Below, piece by piece: positions 33,151-41,520 of a DNA stretch of 64,000 bases. The stretch is from positions 186,001 to 250,000 of the forward strand of contig JACKDW010000010.1 of assembly GCA_020633295.1 (NCBI GenBank), given 5' to 3'. This DNA is from Myxococcales bacterium. Lineage in GTDB: Bacteria; Myxococcota_A; Polyangia; Nannocystales; Nannocystaceae. The notes below the pieces were generated by a model that saw nothing but the letters and a program-made list of their open reading frames with translations, made no database searches and was not told where the DNA came from. Numbering within the stretch: position 1 is the first letter of the stretch; the number at the start of each line of letters is the position of its first letter. The translations under genes were made by a program, and so were the position numbers.

Positions 33151-34266
33151 ATGGACACCCACGCCGCCCGTATCCACCCGCTACTCGACGCGACCCCCAC
33201 CGACGCCCGCGTTCTCCGATTTGATCCCTGCGAGCCTCGCCGCGGGCGCGCGCACCTCGAGTGCTCGCTCGAGGCGCGCTGCAACGACGCGCGCGCGCGA
33301 GCGCACCACAGCTCGATCGCGTGGGCGCTGGGGCTGGGCCTGATGGCGCCCGACGACGGGCGCTCGCTCGCCCGACTCGAGGCCGCGCGCTTCGCCACGC
33401 TCGCCGCGCGCGCGTACCCTGAGCTCGCCCCCGAGGCGCTCGAGCTCGCCGCCGACTGGATCACCTTCCTGTTCTTCTACGACGACCTCTGCGATCGCCA
33501 CGCCTCGCCCGCAGACGCCAAGTCGCTGCGCGCCGCCGAGGATCGCCTGCTGCAGCTCGCCCGGACGCCGGGGTCGCGCGCGCGGGACGAGGAGGACCCG
33601 CTGGCGCGCGCGCTCGACTCGATCCTCGCGCGCGTGTCGGCGCGGACAGGGCCGCGCTGGCGCGCGCGCTTCGGCGAGCGCTTCGCGGAGTACGTCGAGG
33701 GCGTGCGCTGGGAGCGAGCGCTGCGCGTGCGCCGGGAGATCCCGAGCCTGGCGACCTACCGGCGTCTGCGGCCGCTGATCAGCGCGGTGTACCCCTGCCT
33801 CGATCTCGCCGCGCTGCTCGCCGGTCGACCCGCGCACGCGCCCGCGCGCGCGCTCGTCGAGGCCCTCGAGCTGATGGCGAACAACTACATCAGCTGGGTC
33901 AACGACATCTACGGCGTCGACAAGGAGCGCGTCGAGGGCACGACCGCCAACCTCGTGCTCGTCCTCCGCCACGAGCAGGCGCTGAGCTGGGACGACGCGA
34001 TCGAGCGTGCGATCGAGCAGTGCAACGCCGAGCTGCGCGCGTTCCGGTCGCTCGAGCGGGAGCTCGCGCTCCTCGGGATCGCGGGCGAGGGCCAGCTCGT
34101 GGCGCACGTGCACGCGCTCCAGAGCTGGATGCGCGGGAACCTCGACTGGCACCGCGAGACCGCGCGCTACCGCGATGGCTCGGCCGCGATTTGCGCCGTA
34201 AAACAGCGTTCTGACGTGCTGAGCCCAATTATCCCGAATACCTGGATAGCACCCCACGCGTCATGA
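33151..34266 (+). CDS. Class I terpene synthase (terpenoid cyclase)
   Basis: This 371-residue protein, the usual length of bacterial sesquiterpene or modified-monoterpene synthases, has the Asp-rich metal motif FFYDDLCDRH (Asp111, Asp112, Asp115) and a second metal triad in NDIYGVDKE (Asn251, Gly255 in place of the usual Ser, Glu259). An Arg-Tyr pair is present near the C-terminus (TARYRDG). It would cyclise farnesyl or geranyl diphosphate with Mg; the product cannot be predicted. It is all-helical with no signal peptide. Two LuxR-type regulator genes follow on the same strand within 370 bases, and an ECF sigma gene is divergent upstream. No prenyltransferase lies nearby, though a P450 is encoded 22 kb downstream. 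Confidence 0.9.
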   Translation: MDTHAARIHPLLDATPTDARVLRFDPCEPRRGRAHLECSLEARCNDARARAHHSSIAWALGLGLMAPDDGRSLARLEAARFATLAARAYPELAPEALELAADWITFLFFYDDLCDRHASPADAKSLRAAEDRLLQLARTPGSRARDEEDPLARALDSILARVSARTGPRWRARFGERFAEYVEGVRWERALRVRREIPSLATYRRLRPLISAVYPCLDLAALLAGRPAHAPARALVEALELMANNYISWVNDIYGVDKERVEGTTANLVLVLRHEQALSWDDAIERAIEQCNAELRAFRSLERELALLGIAGEGQLVAHVHALQSWMRGNLDWHRETARYRDGSAAICAVKQRSDVLSPIIPNTWIAPHAS

Positions 34267-34314
34267 GTAATTCTTGACGCGCCCCGGCGACGATGACTCA
34301 GATCGGTACAGTTG

Positions 34315-34620
34315 ATGCCATTGTCCACACGTGACGCCAACGCGGACGACGAGCTGACCAGCGAATTTGAGTTCGCCGGCCGCCAGTTCGTCGTCATCTC
34401 GTACCCCCGGATCCCGCCCTCGATCGCGGCGCGGCTGACGTCCGCGGAGCGAGAGGTCGTCGAGGGCGTGCTCGACGACCTGTCCGACGTGGAGATCGCG
34501 GCGCGTCGCGGGACGGCGGCGCGCACCGTGCAGAACCAGCTCTCGAGCGTGTACCGTAAGCTCGGCGTCGCGTCCCGCGGCGAGCTGAGCTCGCGGCTGC
34601 GCGACGGGGAGCCGCGCTGA
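34315..34620 (+). CDS. Small LuxR-type DNA-binding protein
   Basis: This 101-residue protein consists of about 45 N-terminal residues (acidic, then FEFAGRQFVVISYPRIPP) and a LuxR/GerE helix-turn-helix (LTSAEREVVEGVLDDLSDVEIAARRGTAARTVQNQLSSVYRKLGVASRGEL). No receiver or autoinducer domain is present, so it resembles minimal GerE-like regulators. The YRKLGV end of the helix-turn-helix is shared with the response regulator at 15948. The next gene begins 13 bases after its stop, so both are likely one transcript, possibly started at the terpene synthase. The ATG at 34315 is preceded by a TTG that could also serve. Confidence 0.8.
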   Translation: MPLSTRDANADDELTSEFEFAGRQFVVISYPRIPPSIAARLTSAEREVVEGVLDDLSDVEIAARRGTAARTVQNQLSSVYRKLGVASRGELSSRLRDGEPR

Positions 34621-34633
34621 GAGGGTGAAGGCG

Positions 34634-35668
34634 ATGGCGGCGATCCGACACAAAGCGCTGCTCACGACCGTCGAGGTCGCCTACGACCTCGACGTCTGCG
34701 AGGACGTGTGGGCGCGGCGGATGCTGGAGAGCGCGCAGCCGTGGCTGTCGAGCGGGCTGTGGAGCTTCATCGCGACCTACGAGCTCGGCCCCACGGGGCG
34801 CCCCGAGGTTCGTCGCTGCATCGACATCGACGCGCCCTACGACGTGCGCACCGCGATCGCCAACGGCACGGCGAAGCTCGACGAGGCGACCGCGAGCGAG
34901 GTCTGGGACGGCTACGCGGCCCAGACGCTGAGCCAGGTGTGGGCGCGCTTCGCCCCGCTCGAGGCGATCTTTCAGGAGAACACGCCCGCCCCCGCGCGCG
35001 ATCTGTTCCAGGTGAACTGTCGCTCGCCCGACGGCGCCGGCGCGCTGCTCGGGGCCGGGCTGCCGCAGCCGACGAGGCTCTCGCGGGCGCGCCGGGCCGC
35101 GTACAGCCGCGTCGCCGCGCACGTCAGCTCGGCCTATCGGCTGCGGGCGGCGATCAAGCGCGAGGCCGAGAGCTCGCTGCTCGAGCACAAGCGCCAGGAG
35201 GCGGTGCTGCTGCCGGGCGGGCGGCTCATCCACGCGGAGGGCAGCGCGACCAGCAAGCCCGCGCGCGAGCGCCTGCGCGCCGCCGCGATCGCGGTCGACC
35301 GCGCGCGCGCTCGGGAGGGTCGCGCCGACGCCGAGGCCTCGCTCGACGCCTGGCAGGCGCTCGTCAGCGGGCGCTGGACGGTCGTGGAGCACTTCGACTC
35401 CGACGGTCGGCGCTTCCTCGTCGCGGTCGTGAACCCGCCCGAGCTCCGCGTCCCGCTCGCGCTCGAGCCCCGCGAGGCGCTCGTCGCCCAGTACGCCGCG
35501 CTGGGGCACACGCAGAAGTTCATCGCCTACGAGCTGGGCCTGCACGAGAGCACCGTCTCGCGGCTGCTCAAGCGCGCCCTCAAGCACCTCGGGCTCGAGC
35601 GTCGCGCCGACCTCGCCGCGCTCGCGCAGAGCATCCGCGCGTCGGGTAGCCAGCGCGGCGCGGGCTGA
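34634..35668 (+). CDS. LuxR-type regulator with unknown N-terminal domain
   Basis: The protein has 344 residues. The C-terminal helix-turn-helix (REALVAQYAALGHTQKFIAYELGLHESTVSRLLKRALKHLGL) is LuxR-like. The first 270 residues form a domain I do not recognise; they lack receiver-domain motifs and membrane segments and contain segments like GLWSFIATYELGPTGRPEVRRCIDIDAP and DGRRFLVAVVNPPELRVPL, which recall the sensory or PAS-like regions of other orphan myxobacterial LuxR proteins. The gene lies 13 bases after the small LuxR gene, with GAGG at 34621 as ribosome site for the ATG; an in-frame GTG at 34625 is an alternative. The pair may control the terpene synthase upstream, an inference from position. 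Confidence 0.75.
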   Translation: MAAIRHKALLTTVEVAYDLDVCEDVWARRMLESAQPWLSSGLWSFIATYELGPTGRPEVRRCIDIDAPYDVRTAIANGTAKLDEATASEVWDGYAAQTLSQVWARFAPLEAIFQENTPAPARDLFQVNCRSPDGAGALLGAGLPQPTRLSRARRAAYSRVAAHVSSAYRLRAAIKREAESSLLEHKRQEAVLLPGGRLIHAEGSATSKPARERLRAAAIAVDRARAREGRADAEASLDAWQALVSGRWTVVEHFDSDGRRFLVAVVNPPELRVPLALEPREALVAQYAALGHTQKFIAYELGLHESTVSRLLKRALKHLGLERRADLAALAQSIRASGSQRGAG

Positions 35669-35689
35669 GCTCGACCTCGGCGCGCCTGG

Positions 35690-36592
35690 CTACTCGGAGC
35701 GCAGCGCGGCGGCGAGGACGTCGACGAACGCGCGCACCTTGCCCGAGAGCTGGCGCGCGCTCGGCCACACCGCGTAGATCGCCCAGCCGTAGCCCTCGTA
35801 GCCCTCGAGCACGCGGACGAGCCTTCCGGCCGCGATCGCGTCGCGGGCCACGAACTCGGGGATCAGCGCCACGCCGAGCCCGCGCGCGGTCAGCTCGCGC
35901 ACGCGCACCGGGCTGTTGACGCGGACCGGGCCGCGCACGCTCACCGTGAAGGGCGCGCCCAGGCCCGTCGGCGCGCGCTCGCGGAACCGCCAGCGCGCGC
36001 CGCCGCGGAAGTTGCTGTCGACGACGCACGGGCGCGTCGCCAGCTCACGCGGGTGCGCCGGCCGCCCGCAGCGCGCGAGGTAGCCCGGGCTCGCGCACGC
36101 GATGATCGGCGCGTCGCCGAGGCGGCGGATCACGAGCGCCGAGTCCCGCGGCTCCGTCGCGCGGATCGCCAGGTCCACGCCCTCCTCCACCAGGTCGATC
36201 ATGCGGTTCGTGATCCGCAGATCGATCTGCACATTAGGACATGCCTCGAGGAACTGGGTGATGACGTCGTCGAGGAACGCGCCGCCGATCCCCTCGGGCG
36301 CGGTCAGCCGCAACGTGCCGCGGGGCGCCCGGTCGTCGTCTCGCAGCGCGCGCTCGAGCGCGTCGAGCTCCTCGAGCAGCGCCGCGGCGCGCTCGAAGTA
36401 GGCGCGGCCGGTCTCGGTCAGGTGCAGCGCGCGGGTCGTCCGCTGCAGCAGCATCACCCCGAGCCGCTCCTCGAGCGTCGCCACGTACTTCGAGACGACC
36501 GCCTTCGACCGACCCCAGCGTCGCGCCGCCGCCGTGAAGCTGCCCGCCTCCACGACGCGGACGAACGCGCGCATCGTCTCGATCGTGTCCAC
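35690..36592 (-). CDS. LysR-type regulator (divergent to glutathione transferase)
   Basis: This 300-residue protein has an N-terminal helix-turn-helix (MRAFVRVVEAGSFTAAARRWGRSKAVVSKYVATLEERLG, then LLQRTTRALHLTETG) and an effector domain starting GTLRLTAPEGIGGAFL. It belongs to the CrgA-like LysR group often found next to oxidoreductase or glutathione-transferase genes. GTG start at 36592. It is divergent from the glutathione-transferase gene across 81 bases carrying an ATTGT-N13-ACAAT inverted repeat, so it very likely controls that gene and itself. It is related in style to the LysR at 11921 but the two are not near-identical. Confidence 0.93.
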   Translation of the reverse strand: MDTIETMRAFVRVVEAGSFTAAARRWGRSKAVVSKYVATLEERLGVMLLQRTTRALHLTETGRAYFERAAALLEELDALERALRDDDRAPRGTLRLTAPEGIGGAFLDDVITQFLEACPNVQIDLRITNRMIDLVEEGVDLAIRATEPRDSALVIRRLGDAPIIACASPGYLARCGRPAHPRELATRPCVVDSNFRGGARWRFRERAPTGLGAPFTVSVRGPVRVNSPVRVRELTARGLGVALIPEFVARDAIAAGRLVRVLEGYEGYGWAIYAVWPSARQLSGKVRAFVDVLAAALRSE

Positions 36593-36597
36593 GCGGC

Positions 36598-36620
36598 ATT
36601 GTTTTCATTTTATGGACAAT
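36598..36620. promoter_or_regulatory. ATTGT-N13-ACAAT inverted repeat (LysR operator candidate)
   Basis: A perfect inverted repeat with an AT-rich centre, starting 6 bases upstream of the LysR GTG and 54 bases before the glutathione-transferase ATG. Its T-N-A symmetry and place in the shared divergent region are those of LysR recognition sites. Confidence 0.6.
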
Positions 36621-36673
36621 CTTTCAACAAGCACGGCGATTGTCTGTTCTCCGATCGCCAATATCGTGGAGGC

Positions 36674-37297
36674 ATGCCCACGCCGATCCTGTTTCGCCAC
36701 CCGCTCTCCGGTCACTCGCACCGCGCCCAGCTGATGCTCTGCCTGCTCGGGATCGCGCACGAGCTGCGGGACGTCGCGCTCGCCGAGGGCGCCCACAAGC
36801 GCCCGGAGTTCCTCGCGCTCAACCCCTTCGGACAGGTGCCCGTGCTCGTCGACGGCGACGCGGTGATCGCTGACTCCAACGCGATCCTCGTCTACCTCGC
36901 CACGCGTCACGACCCGGGCGGTCGCTGGTACCCCGAGGCCGCGGGCGCGCGGGCGGGCGTGCAGCGCTGGCTGTCCGTGGCCGCCGGCGAGCTCGCGCGC
37001 GGCCCCGCGGCCGCGCGGCTCGTCACGGTCTTCGGCGCGCGGCTCGACCATGACGACGCGAAGGCCCGCGCGCGCGCGCTGCTCGAGCTCCTCGACCGCG
37101 CCCTGGACCGTCAGCCCTTCCTCGCCGGCGACGCGCCGACGATCGCCGACGTCGCGCTCTACACCTACACCGCGCACGCGCCCGAGGGCGGCGTCTCGCT
37201 CGCGCCGCACCCGGCGACGCGGTCCTGGCTCGCGCGCGTCGAGGCGCTCGCGGGCTTCGTGCCCATGCGGCGCAGCCCGGTCGGCGTCGCCGCCTGA
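36674..37297 (+). CDS. Glutathione S-transferase
   Basis: This 207-residue protein of two domains has an N-terminal thioredoxin-like domain with the start PILFRHPLSGHSHRAQLMLCLLGI (a Ser in SGHSHRAQ at the catalytic place), the cis-Pro loop NPFGQVPVLVDGD and DSNAILVYLATRHD. The C-terminal helical domain has the N-capping motif FLAGDAPTIADVALYTYTAHAPEGGVSL. Typical length. It would conjugate glutathione to electrophiles or reduce peroxides in the cytoplasm. The ATG follows GTGGAGGC closely. It is divergent from the LysR gene at 36592, a common arrangement for inducible glutathione transferases. Confidence 0.92.
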   Translation: MPTPILFRHPLSGHSHRAQLMLCLLGIAHELRDVALAEGAHKRPEFLALNPFGQVPVLVDGDAVIADSNAILVYLATRHDPGGRWYPEAAGARAGVQRWLSVAAGELARGPAAARLVTVFGARLDHDDAKARARALLELLDRALDRQPFLAGDAPTIADVALYTYTAHAPEGGVSLAPHPATRSWLARVEALAGFVPMRRSPVGVAA

Positions 37298-37322
37298 GCC
37301 CGCGCGGCCTGAATCAACAAAC

Positions 37323-37340
37323 ATGACTTGATAGGCATGT
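37323..37340. repeat. AT-rich intergenic element, diverged copy
   Basis: ATGACTTGATAGGCATGT covers the start codon of the flavin-binding protein gene and matches the middle of the element at 39875 at 13 of 17 aligned positions (ATGACTTxAxAGxCAxG). Shorter match than the other copies. Confidence 0.35.
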
Positions 37341-38252
37341 CGATGCAGTCGCGCGACGACTCCCCCTTCCACGCCGGCGAGCGCGCCGCCCAGGCGCGCG
37401 CCGGCGTCCGCGTCCAGGCCGAGGCGATCGGGCGCCGGATCATCCGCAGCCGCCTCTCGGCCCAGCACCGCGCGTTCTTCCGCCAGCTGTCGCTGCTCGT
37501 GATCGGGGCGCTCGACGGCCGCGGGCGCGCCTGGGCCTCGCCCATCACGGGCGCGCCTGGCTTTATCGACAGCGCCTCCGACGCGGCGCTCGTGATCGAC
37601 GCGCGCCTCGACCCGGGCGATCCGCTCGCGCGCGCCCTCAATGGCGACCCGCAGGAGCTCGGCGCGCTGGGCATCGAGCTGCGCGCCCGCCGGCGCAACC
37701 GCGTCAACGGGCGCGCGCGGATCGACGAGCGCGGCGCGCTCGAGCTCCGCGTCACGCAGGCCTTCGGCAATTGCCCGCAGCACATCCACCCGCGGACGCT
37801 CGCGCCGGCGGGGCCGTCCGCGCCCGCGCCGGGCCCGGTCGACGACGCGCCGACCCTGAGCCGCGCCGACCGTGCGCTGATCGCCCGCGCCGACACCTTC
37901 TTCATCGCCAGCGTCGGCCCCGGCGCGCCCGACGATCCTCGCGCCGGCGTCGACGCGTCGCACCGCGGCGGCCCGGCGGGCTTCGTCAGCGTGCTCGGGC
38001 CGCGCGGGCTGAGCTTCCCCGACTACGCGGGCAACAACCTCTTCAACACGATCGGGAACCTCGAGCTCGACGGGCGCGCCGGCCTCCTGTTCCTGGACCT
38101 CGAGACAGGCATGATCCTGCAGCTCAGCGGGCGCGCGCGCGTCCGCTGGCTCGCCGCGCCGGCGCCGTCGGGGGGCGGCGCGTCGTCGGCTCGGGATCAC
38201 CGACCGGCGCGCGCGGCCCGGCGCGCTGCGCCTGCGCGCCGCGCCCAGGTGA
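37337..38252 (+). pseudogene. Flavin-nucleotide-binding (PNPOx-like) protein with apparent frameshift
   Basis: A pyridoxamine 5'-phosphate oxidase-like flavin-binding protein. Residues about 175-260 (RADTFFIASVGPG, ASHRGGPAGFVSVLGPRGLSFPDYAGNNLFNTIGNLELDGRAGLLFLDL) are the FMN-binding core of the larger 'pyridoxamine oxidase family' proteins, with a preceding domain of about 160 residues. After RARVRW the frame turns into Ala/Pro/Arg-rich sequence and would overlap the convergent gene. Removing one base in the six-G run at 38170-38175 restores the expected end, ITDRRARPGALRLR, with a stop at 38250-38252. The intended protein is about 304 residues. This is either a sequencing error or a real frameshift of a recently intact gene. 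The ATG at 37337 lies within an AT-rich element. Confidence 0.6.
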
Positions 38253-38280
38253 CGCGGCCGGGCGGGGCGCGCGCGCGTGC

Positions 38281-39807
38281 TCAGTTAACGGTCGTCGTCG
38301 GCTCCGGGTCCGAGTGCTTGCGCACGAACATGATGTCGACGAACACGTCGCCGTTGGCCGCGTTGTAGTTGGTGAAGCCGCCCTTCCAGGCCGCGAACGC
38401 CGGCTGCCCGCCCTGGTCCAGGGTCGTCGGCGTGTTGTTGCAGTCGCCCGTCGACGTGTTGCACACGTAGAGCACGCGCGCGCGGTCGTTGACCAGGTCG
38501 ATCGCGAACTCGTAGGAGTAGGCGTTGTTGCTCGCGTGCGGGATCGCCGGGTAGCCCGAGTTCCACCACGAGTTGCCGCCGCTCACGTCCGGATCGTAGG
38601 TCGTGCCGACGTTGACCGCGCCGCTCCTGCGCCACGAGAAGCGGTAGTCGCTGTCGTTGTCGCCGATCACGAAGCCGGTCGACTGCCCGTTGCCGATGTG
38701 GGTCTCGTGGACGACGACCGGGATCGTGAACTCGGCCTTGGTCCGGAAGTACTCCCAGTTCGAGTTGCCCTGGATGTGCAGCTGCCCGCCGACCTCCTCG
38801 GCGACCGTCGGGCTGCCCCGGACGTCCCACTTGGCGCTGTAGTCCCCGTCCTCGAAGTCATCGAAGAACTCGAAGGTCGCGTCGCCGTCGGCCGCGTCCG
38901 TCGCGTCCGGGTTGCCGTAGAGCAGGTAGATGTCGACCGAGTCGTTCGCCGGGATCGAGGGCGCGCGCACCCAGATCCGGCTGTCGCCCTGAGGATCCCA
39001 GCTCTCGATCCAGTAGGGGATGTCGATCATCACGCCGTCGGTCGAGAACCGGATGTCCTCGCCGTTCGCCTGGGCGTCGGCGTACACGAAGTTGTCGGGC
39101 GTGAGCGTGACGAGCACCTGGCAGTCGTCGAGCTGCGCCGCGTTGGTCGAGCTGATGGTCACGGTCTTCTGCTTGTCCCAGGGGAACGGCGCGCCGCAGA
39201 CGCCGTCCTGGCACTCCTCGTCGAGCGCGCAGGCCTGGTCGCAGCCGCCGCAGTGCGCGATGTCGGTCAAGGGGTCGACGCACGCGCCGTCGCAGTACAG
39301 CTCGTCGTCGGCGCACAGGTTCGTGCACGCGCCGTCCAGGCACTCTTGATCGAGCGCGCACTCGATCCCGCAGCCGCCGCAATTGCCGGGGTCGACCATG
39401 GGGTCGACGCACTGACCGTCGCACTGCTCCTCGTCCGGGCCGCAGGCGGGCCCGGTGGTGCCGTCGGACTCGCTGTCCGTCGCGCTGACGGTGATCGGGC
39501 TCGTGGTCCCGTCCGTGGTCGTGCCCGCCGTCGGATCGGTCGTGCTCGTGGTCGCGCCGGTCGGGTCCGTGGTCCCGCTCGCGGTCATCGTCTCGGAGCC
39601 GGAGGGGTCCGGGCCCTGCGTCGTGGGGTTCGTGGTGGTGCTGGTAGAGGTCTCCGCGCCCGTGGTCGACGTCTCCGTCGTCTCGGACGTCGACTCGCCC
39701 CCGGTGGTGCTGCCCGTGCTCGTGGTCTCGTCGTCGCCGCAGCCGAGCGGGAGCGCCAGCGCTAAAAGACAGGCCGCGGGGAGGAAGGTTCGCTTGGTTC
39801 GGTGCAT
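38281..39807 (-). CDS. Surface lipoprotein with Cys-rich repeats and DUF2341 domain
   Basis: The protein has 508 residues. The signal peptide ends in LALPLGC. A Thr/Ser/Gly/Glu linker of about 90 residues follows. Two copies of a Cys-rich module (CGPDEEQCDGQCVDP..GNCGGCG, then CADDELYCDGACVDP..HCGGCD) come next, as found in many myxobacterial surface proteins. A DUF2341 domain (about 195-310; AQLDDCQVLVTLTPDNFVYADAQANGEDIRFSTD, RIWVRAPSIPANDSVDIYLLYGNP) follows. The C-terminal 190 residues look like a concanavalin-like beta sandwich (FFDDFEDGDYSAKWDVRG... QLHIQGNSNWEYF). DUF2341 is often linked to carbohydrate or surface binding. Probably extracellular, anchored by lipid. The ATG start has no strong ribosome site; an AT-rich element lies 68 bases upstream. 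Confidence 0.85.
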   Translation of the reverse strand: MHRTKRTFLPAACLLALALPLGCGDDETTSTGSTTGGESTSETTETSTTGAETSTSTTTNPTTQGPDPSGSETMTASGTTDPTGATTSTTDPTAGTTTDGTTSPITVSATDSESDGTTGPACGPDEEQCDGQCVDPMVDPGNCGGCGIECALDQECLDGACTNLCADDELYCDGACVDPLTDIAHCGGCDQACALDEECQDGVCGAPFPWDKQKTVTISSTNAAQLDDCQVLVTLTPDNFVYADAQANGEDIRFSTDGVMIDIPYWIESWDPQGDSRIWVRAPSIPANDSVDIYLLYGNPDATDAADGDATFEFFDDFEDGDYSAKWDVRGSPTVAEEVGGQLHIQGNSNWEYFRTKAEFTIPVVVHETHIGNGQSTGFVIGDNDSDYRFSWRRSGAVNVGTTYDPDVSGGNSWWNSGYPAIPHASNNAYSYEFAIDLVNDRARVLYVCNTSTGDCNNTPTTLDQGGQPAFAAWKGGFTNYNAANGDVFVDIMFVRKHSDPEPTTTVN

Positions 39808-39874
39808 CAAGTTCTCGCTTCGTCGCGCGCGCGCCGGCCTCGCTACGTGCTCGCGGCGCGCGTCGACGCATGAA

Positions 39875-39898
39875 ATAATGACTTAAAAGACAGGTTTT
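39875..39898. repeat. AT-rich 24-base intergenic element, copy 3
   Basis: Closest to the copy at 13775 (18 of 24 identical). It lies 68-91 bases upstream of the DUF2341 lipoprotein start. On the minus strand it reads AAAACCTGTCTTTTAAGTCA then TTAT. It may be a promoter or operator. Confidence 0.45.
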
Positions 39899-40175
39899 CG
39901 AGGAGCCGTCGACGCGCCGGGGCGGGCCCGCCTTCGGGCCCGGCTCCCTGGCCGTCGATCGCGGACGGTACGACCATGTCGCTCGACGAAGCGCGCGCGC
40001 GCAAGAGCTCCGACCTCATCGCGAGCGCGGGGATCTCCATCGGCCTGCGGGTCGTCCCCTTCGCGCTCGCGGGCGCCGAGCCAGCGCACGCGGCCGAGGA
40101 CGCGGCTCGACGCGATCCAGGGGATCGTGCACTCCGCGACGCGGCGCGTTCGGGGCTGCTCGCGCGCGCGCGTCG

Positions 40176-41474
40176 GTGTACGATCACGGCTCCCAAGGCG
40201 CAGCGAGCATCGTCGTGTGTGACACCTTCGTACTCCTCGAACAAGCGGGCCCCGTCTGGCTCGGCAAGAACAGCGACCGGCACCCGCAGGAGCTGCAGCG
40301 CGTCGAGAGCCTGCCCGCCGGCCGCGCGCGCGCGGACGACGAGGCCGGCGAGCGTCGCGTGCACGGCGTCGCGATCGCGCGCCCGCGCTGGATGTGGGGC
40401 TGCGAGATGGGCGTGAACGCGGCGGGCCTCGCGGTCGCCAACGTCGCCGTGTTCACGCGCCTGCCCGTCGTGGTCGGCGGCATGACGGGCATGGCCATGC
40501 AGCGGCTCGCGCTCGAGCGCTGCGCGAGCGCTGCCGACGCGCTCGAGCAGATCATCGAGCTGCTCGCGCGCTACCCCCAGGGCGGCAGGACCTGCCTGAG
40601 CCCCGGCGCGCCGCCTTACCACAGCTCCTTCCTGCTCGCGGACCCGCGCGAGGTCTGGCTGCTCGAGACCGCCGGGCACCTGTGGGCGGCCCGGCGTGTC
40701 CAAAAGTTCCTGTCGATTTCGAACGGGCTGACGATCGAGCAGGACTTCGAGCGCGTGCACGACGACGCGTTCCGGCTGGCGCGCGCGCGCGGCTACTGTC
40801 GCTCGAGCCAGGACTTCGGCTTCGCGCGCGCGTTCGGTCGACGGCTGCTCGAGCGCGCGGCCGGCTGCGCCGTTCGTCGACGGCTCACCGAGCGCCTGCT
40901 CGCGCGGACGAGCGACCAGGGTCCCGTTCGCGCGGCGGACATCGCCGCGATCCTCCGCGATCACGGCGGCGGGCGGCCGGGCGACGGGTGGCGCATGCAG
41001 ATGCCCTGCGCGCACGCGTCGTGGCTGCCGACGCGCACCACCGGGCAGACCACCGCGTCGCTGATCGCCCGGCTCGACGCGCGCCCGCGCGCGTGGATGA
41101 CCGGGACCTCAGCGCCCTGCCTCTCGGTGTTCAAGCCGACGCCGATCGGCGACGCCGCGTTCGCCGACGACGTCGACGCGGACGGCCTCTGGGTCGAGCA
41201 CGAGGGCCTGCACCGCGCGGTGCTCCAGGACTACGCGCCGCGGCGCGCCCGCTTCGACGCCTCGCGCGAGGCGCTCGAGCGCCGCGCGCTCACGGAGGAC
41301 GAAGACGACGTCGAGGAAGATGTTGACCGCGCGCGCGCGCGTGCGCTCTGGCGCGAGCACAGGGCGCAGCTCGCCGACTGGCGCGCGCGCGCCGAGGCGG
41401 CGGGGAGCGGCGGTCGAAGGCCGTTTCAGCGCTACTGGGGTCGACTCGCGCGGGCCGACGCGGCGCGCTGGTGA
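40176..41474 (+). CDS. Secernin-like N-terminal-nucleophile peptidase (C69-related)
   Basis: This 432-residue protein of the secernin/C69 dipeptidase superfamily has the sequence VVCDTFVLLEQAGPVWLGKNSDR near the N-terminus, which matches the nucleophile Cys and the GKNSDR motif. RWMWGCEMGVNAAGLAVANVAVFTR and HSSFLLADPREVWLLETAGHLWAARRV are further family hallmarks. The mature enzyme uses Cys as its first residue after removal of a short pro-sequence; Cys15 here, or Cys2 if a GTG at 40215 is the real start. Known relatives cleave dipeptides or N-acyl amides. No signal peptide, so cytoplasmic. The class III aminotransferase begins 46 bases downstream, so an operon acting on amino acids or peptides is likely. 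Confidence 0.85.
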   Translation: MYDHGSQGAASIVVCDTFVLLEQAGPVWLGKNSDRHPQELQRVESLPAGRARADDEAGERRVHGVAIARPRWMWGCEMGVNAAGLAVANVAVFTRLPVVVGGMTGMAMQRLALERCASAADALEQIIELLARYPQGGRTCLSPGAPPYHSSFLLADPREVWLLETAGHLWAARRVQKFLSISNGLTIEQDFERVHDDAFRLARARGYCRSSQDFGFARAFGRRLLERAAGCAVRRRLTERLLARTSDQGPVRAADIAAILRDHGGGRPGDGWRMQMPCAHASWLPTRTTGQTTASLIARLDARPRAWMTGTSAPCLSVFKPTPIGDAAFADDVDADGLWVEHEGLHRAVLQDYAPRRARFDASREALERRALTEDEDDVEEDVDRARARALWREHRAQLADWRARAEAAGSGGRRPFQRYWGRLARADAARW

Positions 41475-41520
41475 CGACCCGCGGCTTGTCGCCGCCGCGC
41501 TTTGACGGTATCGCCAGGCG

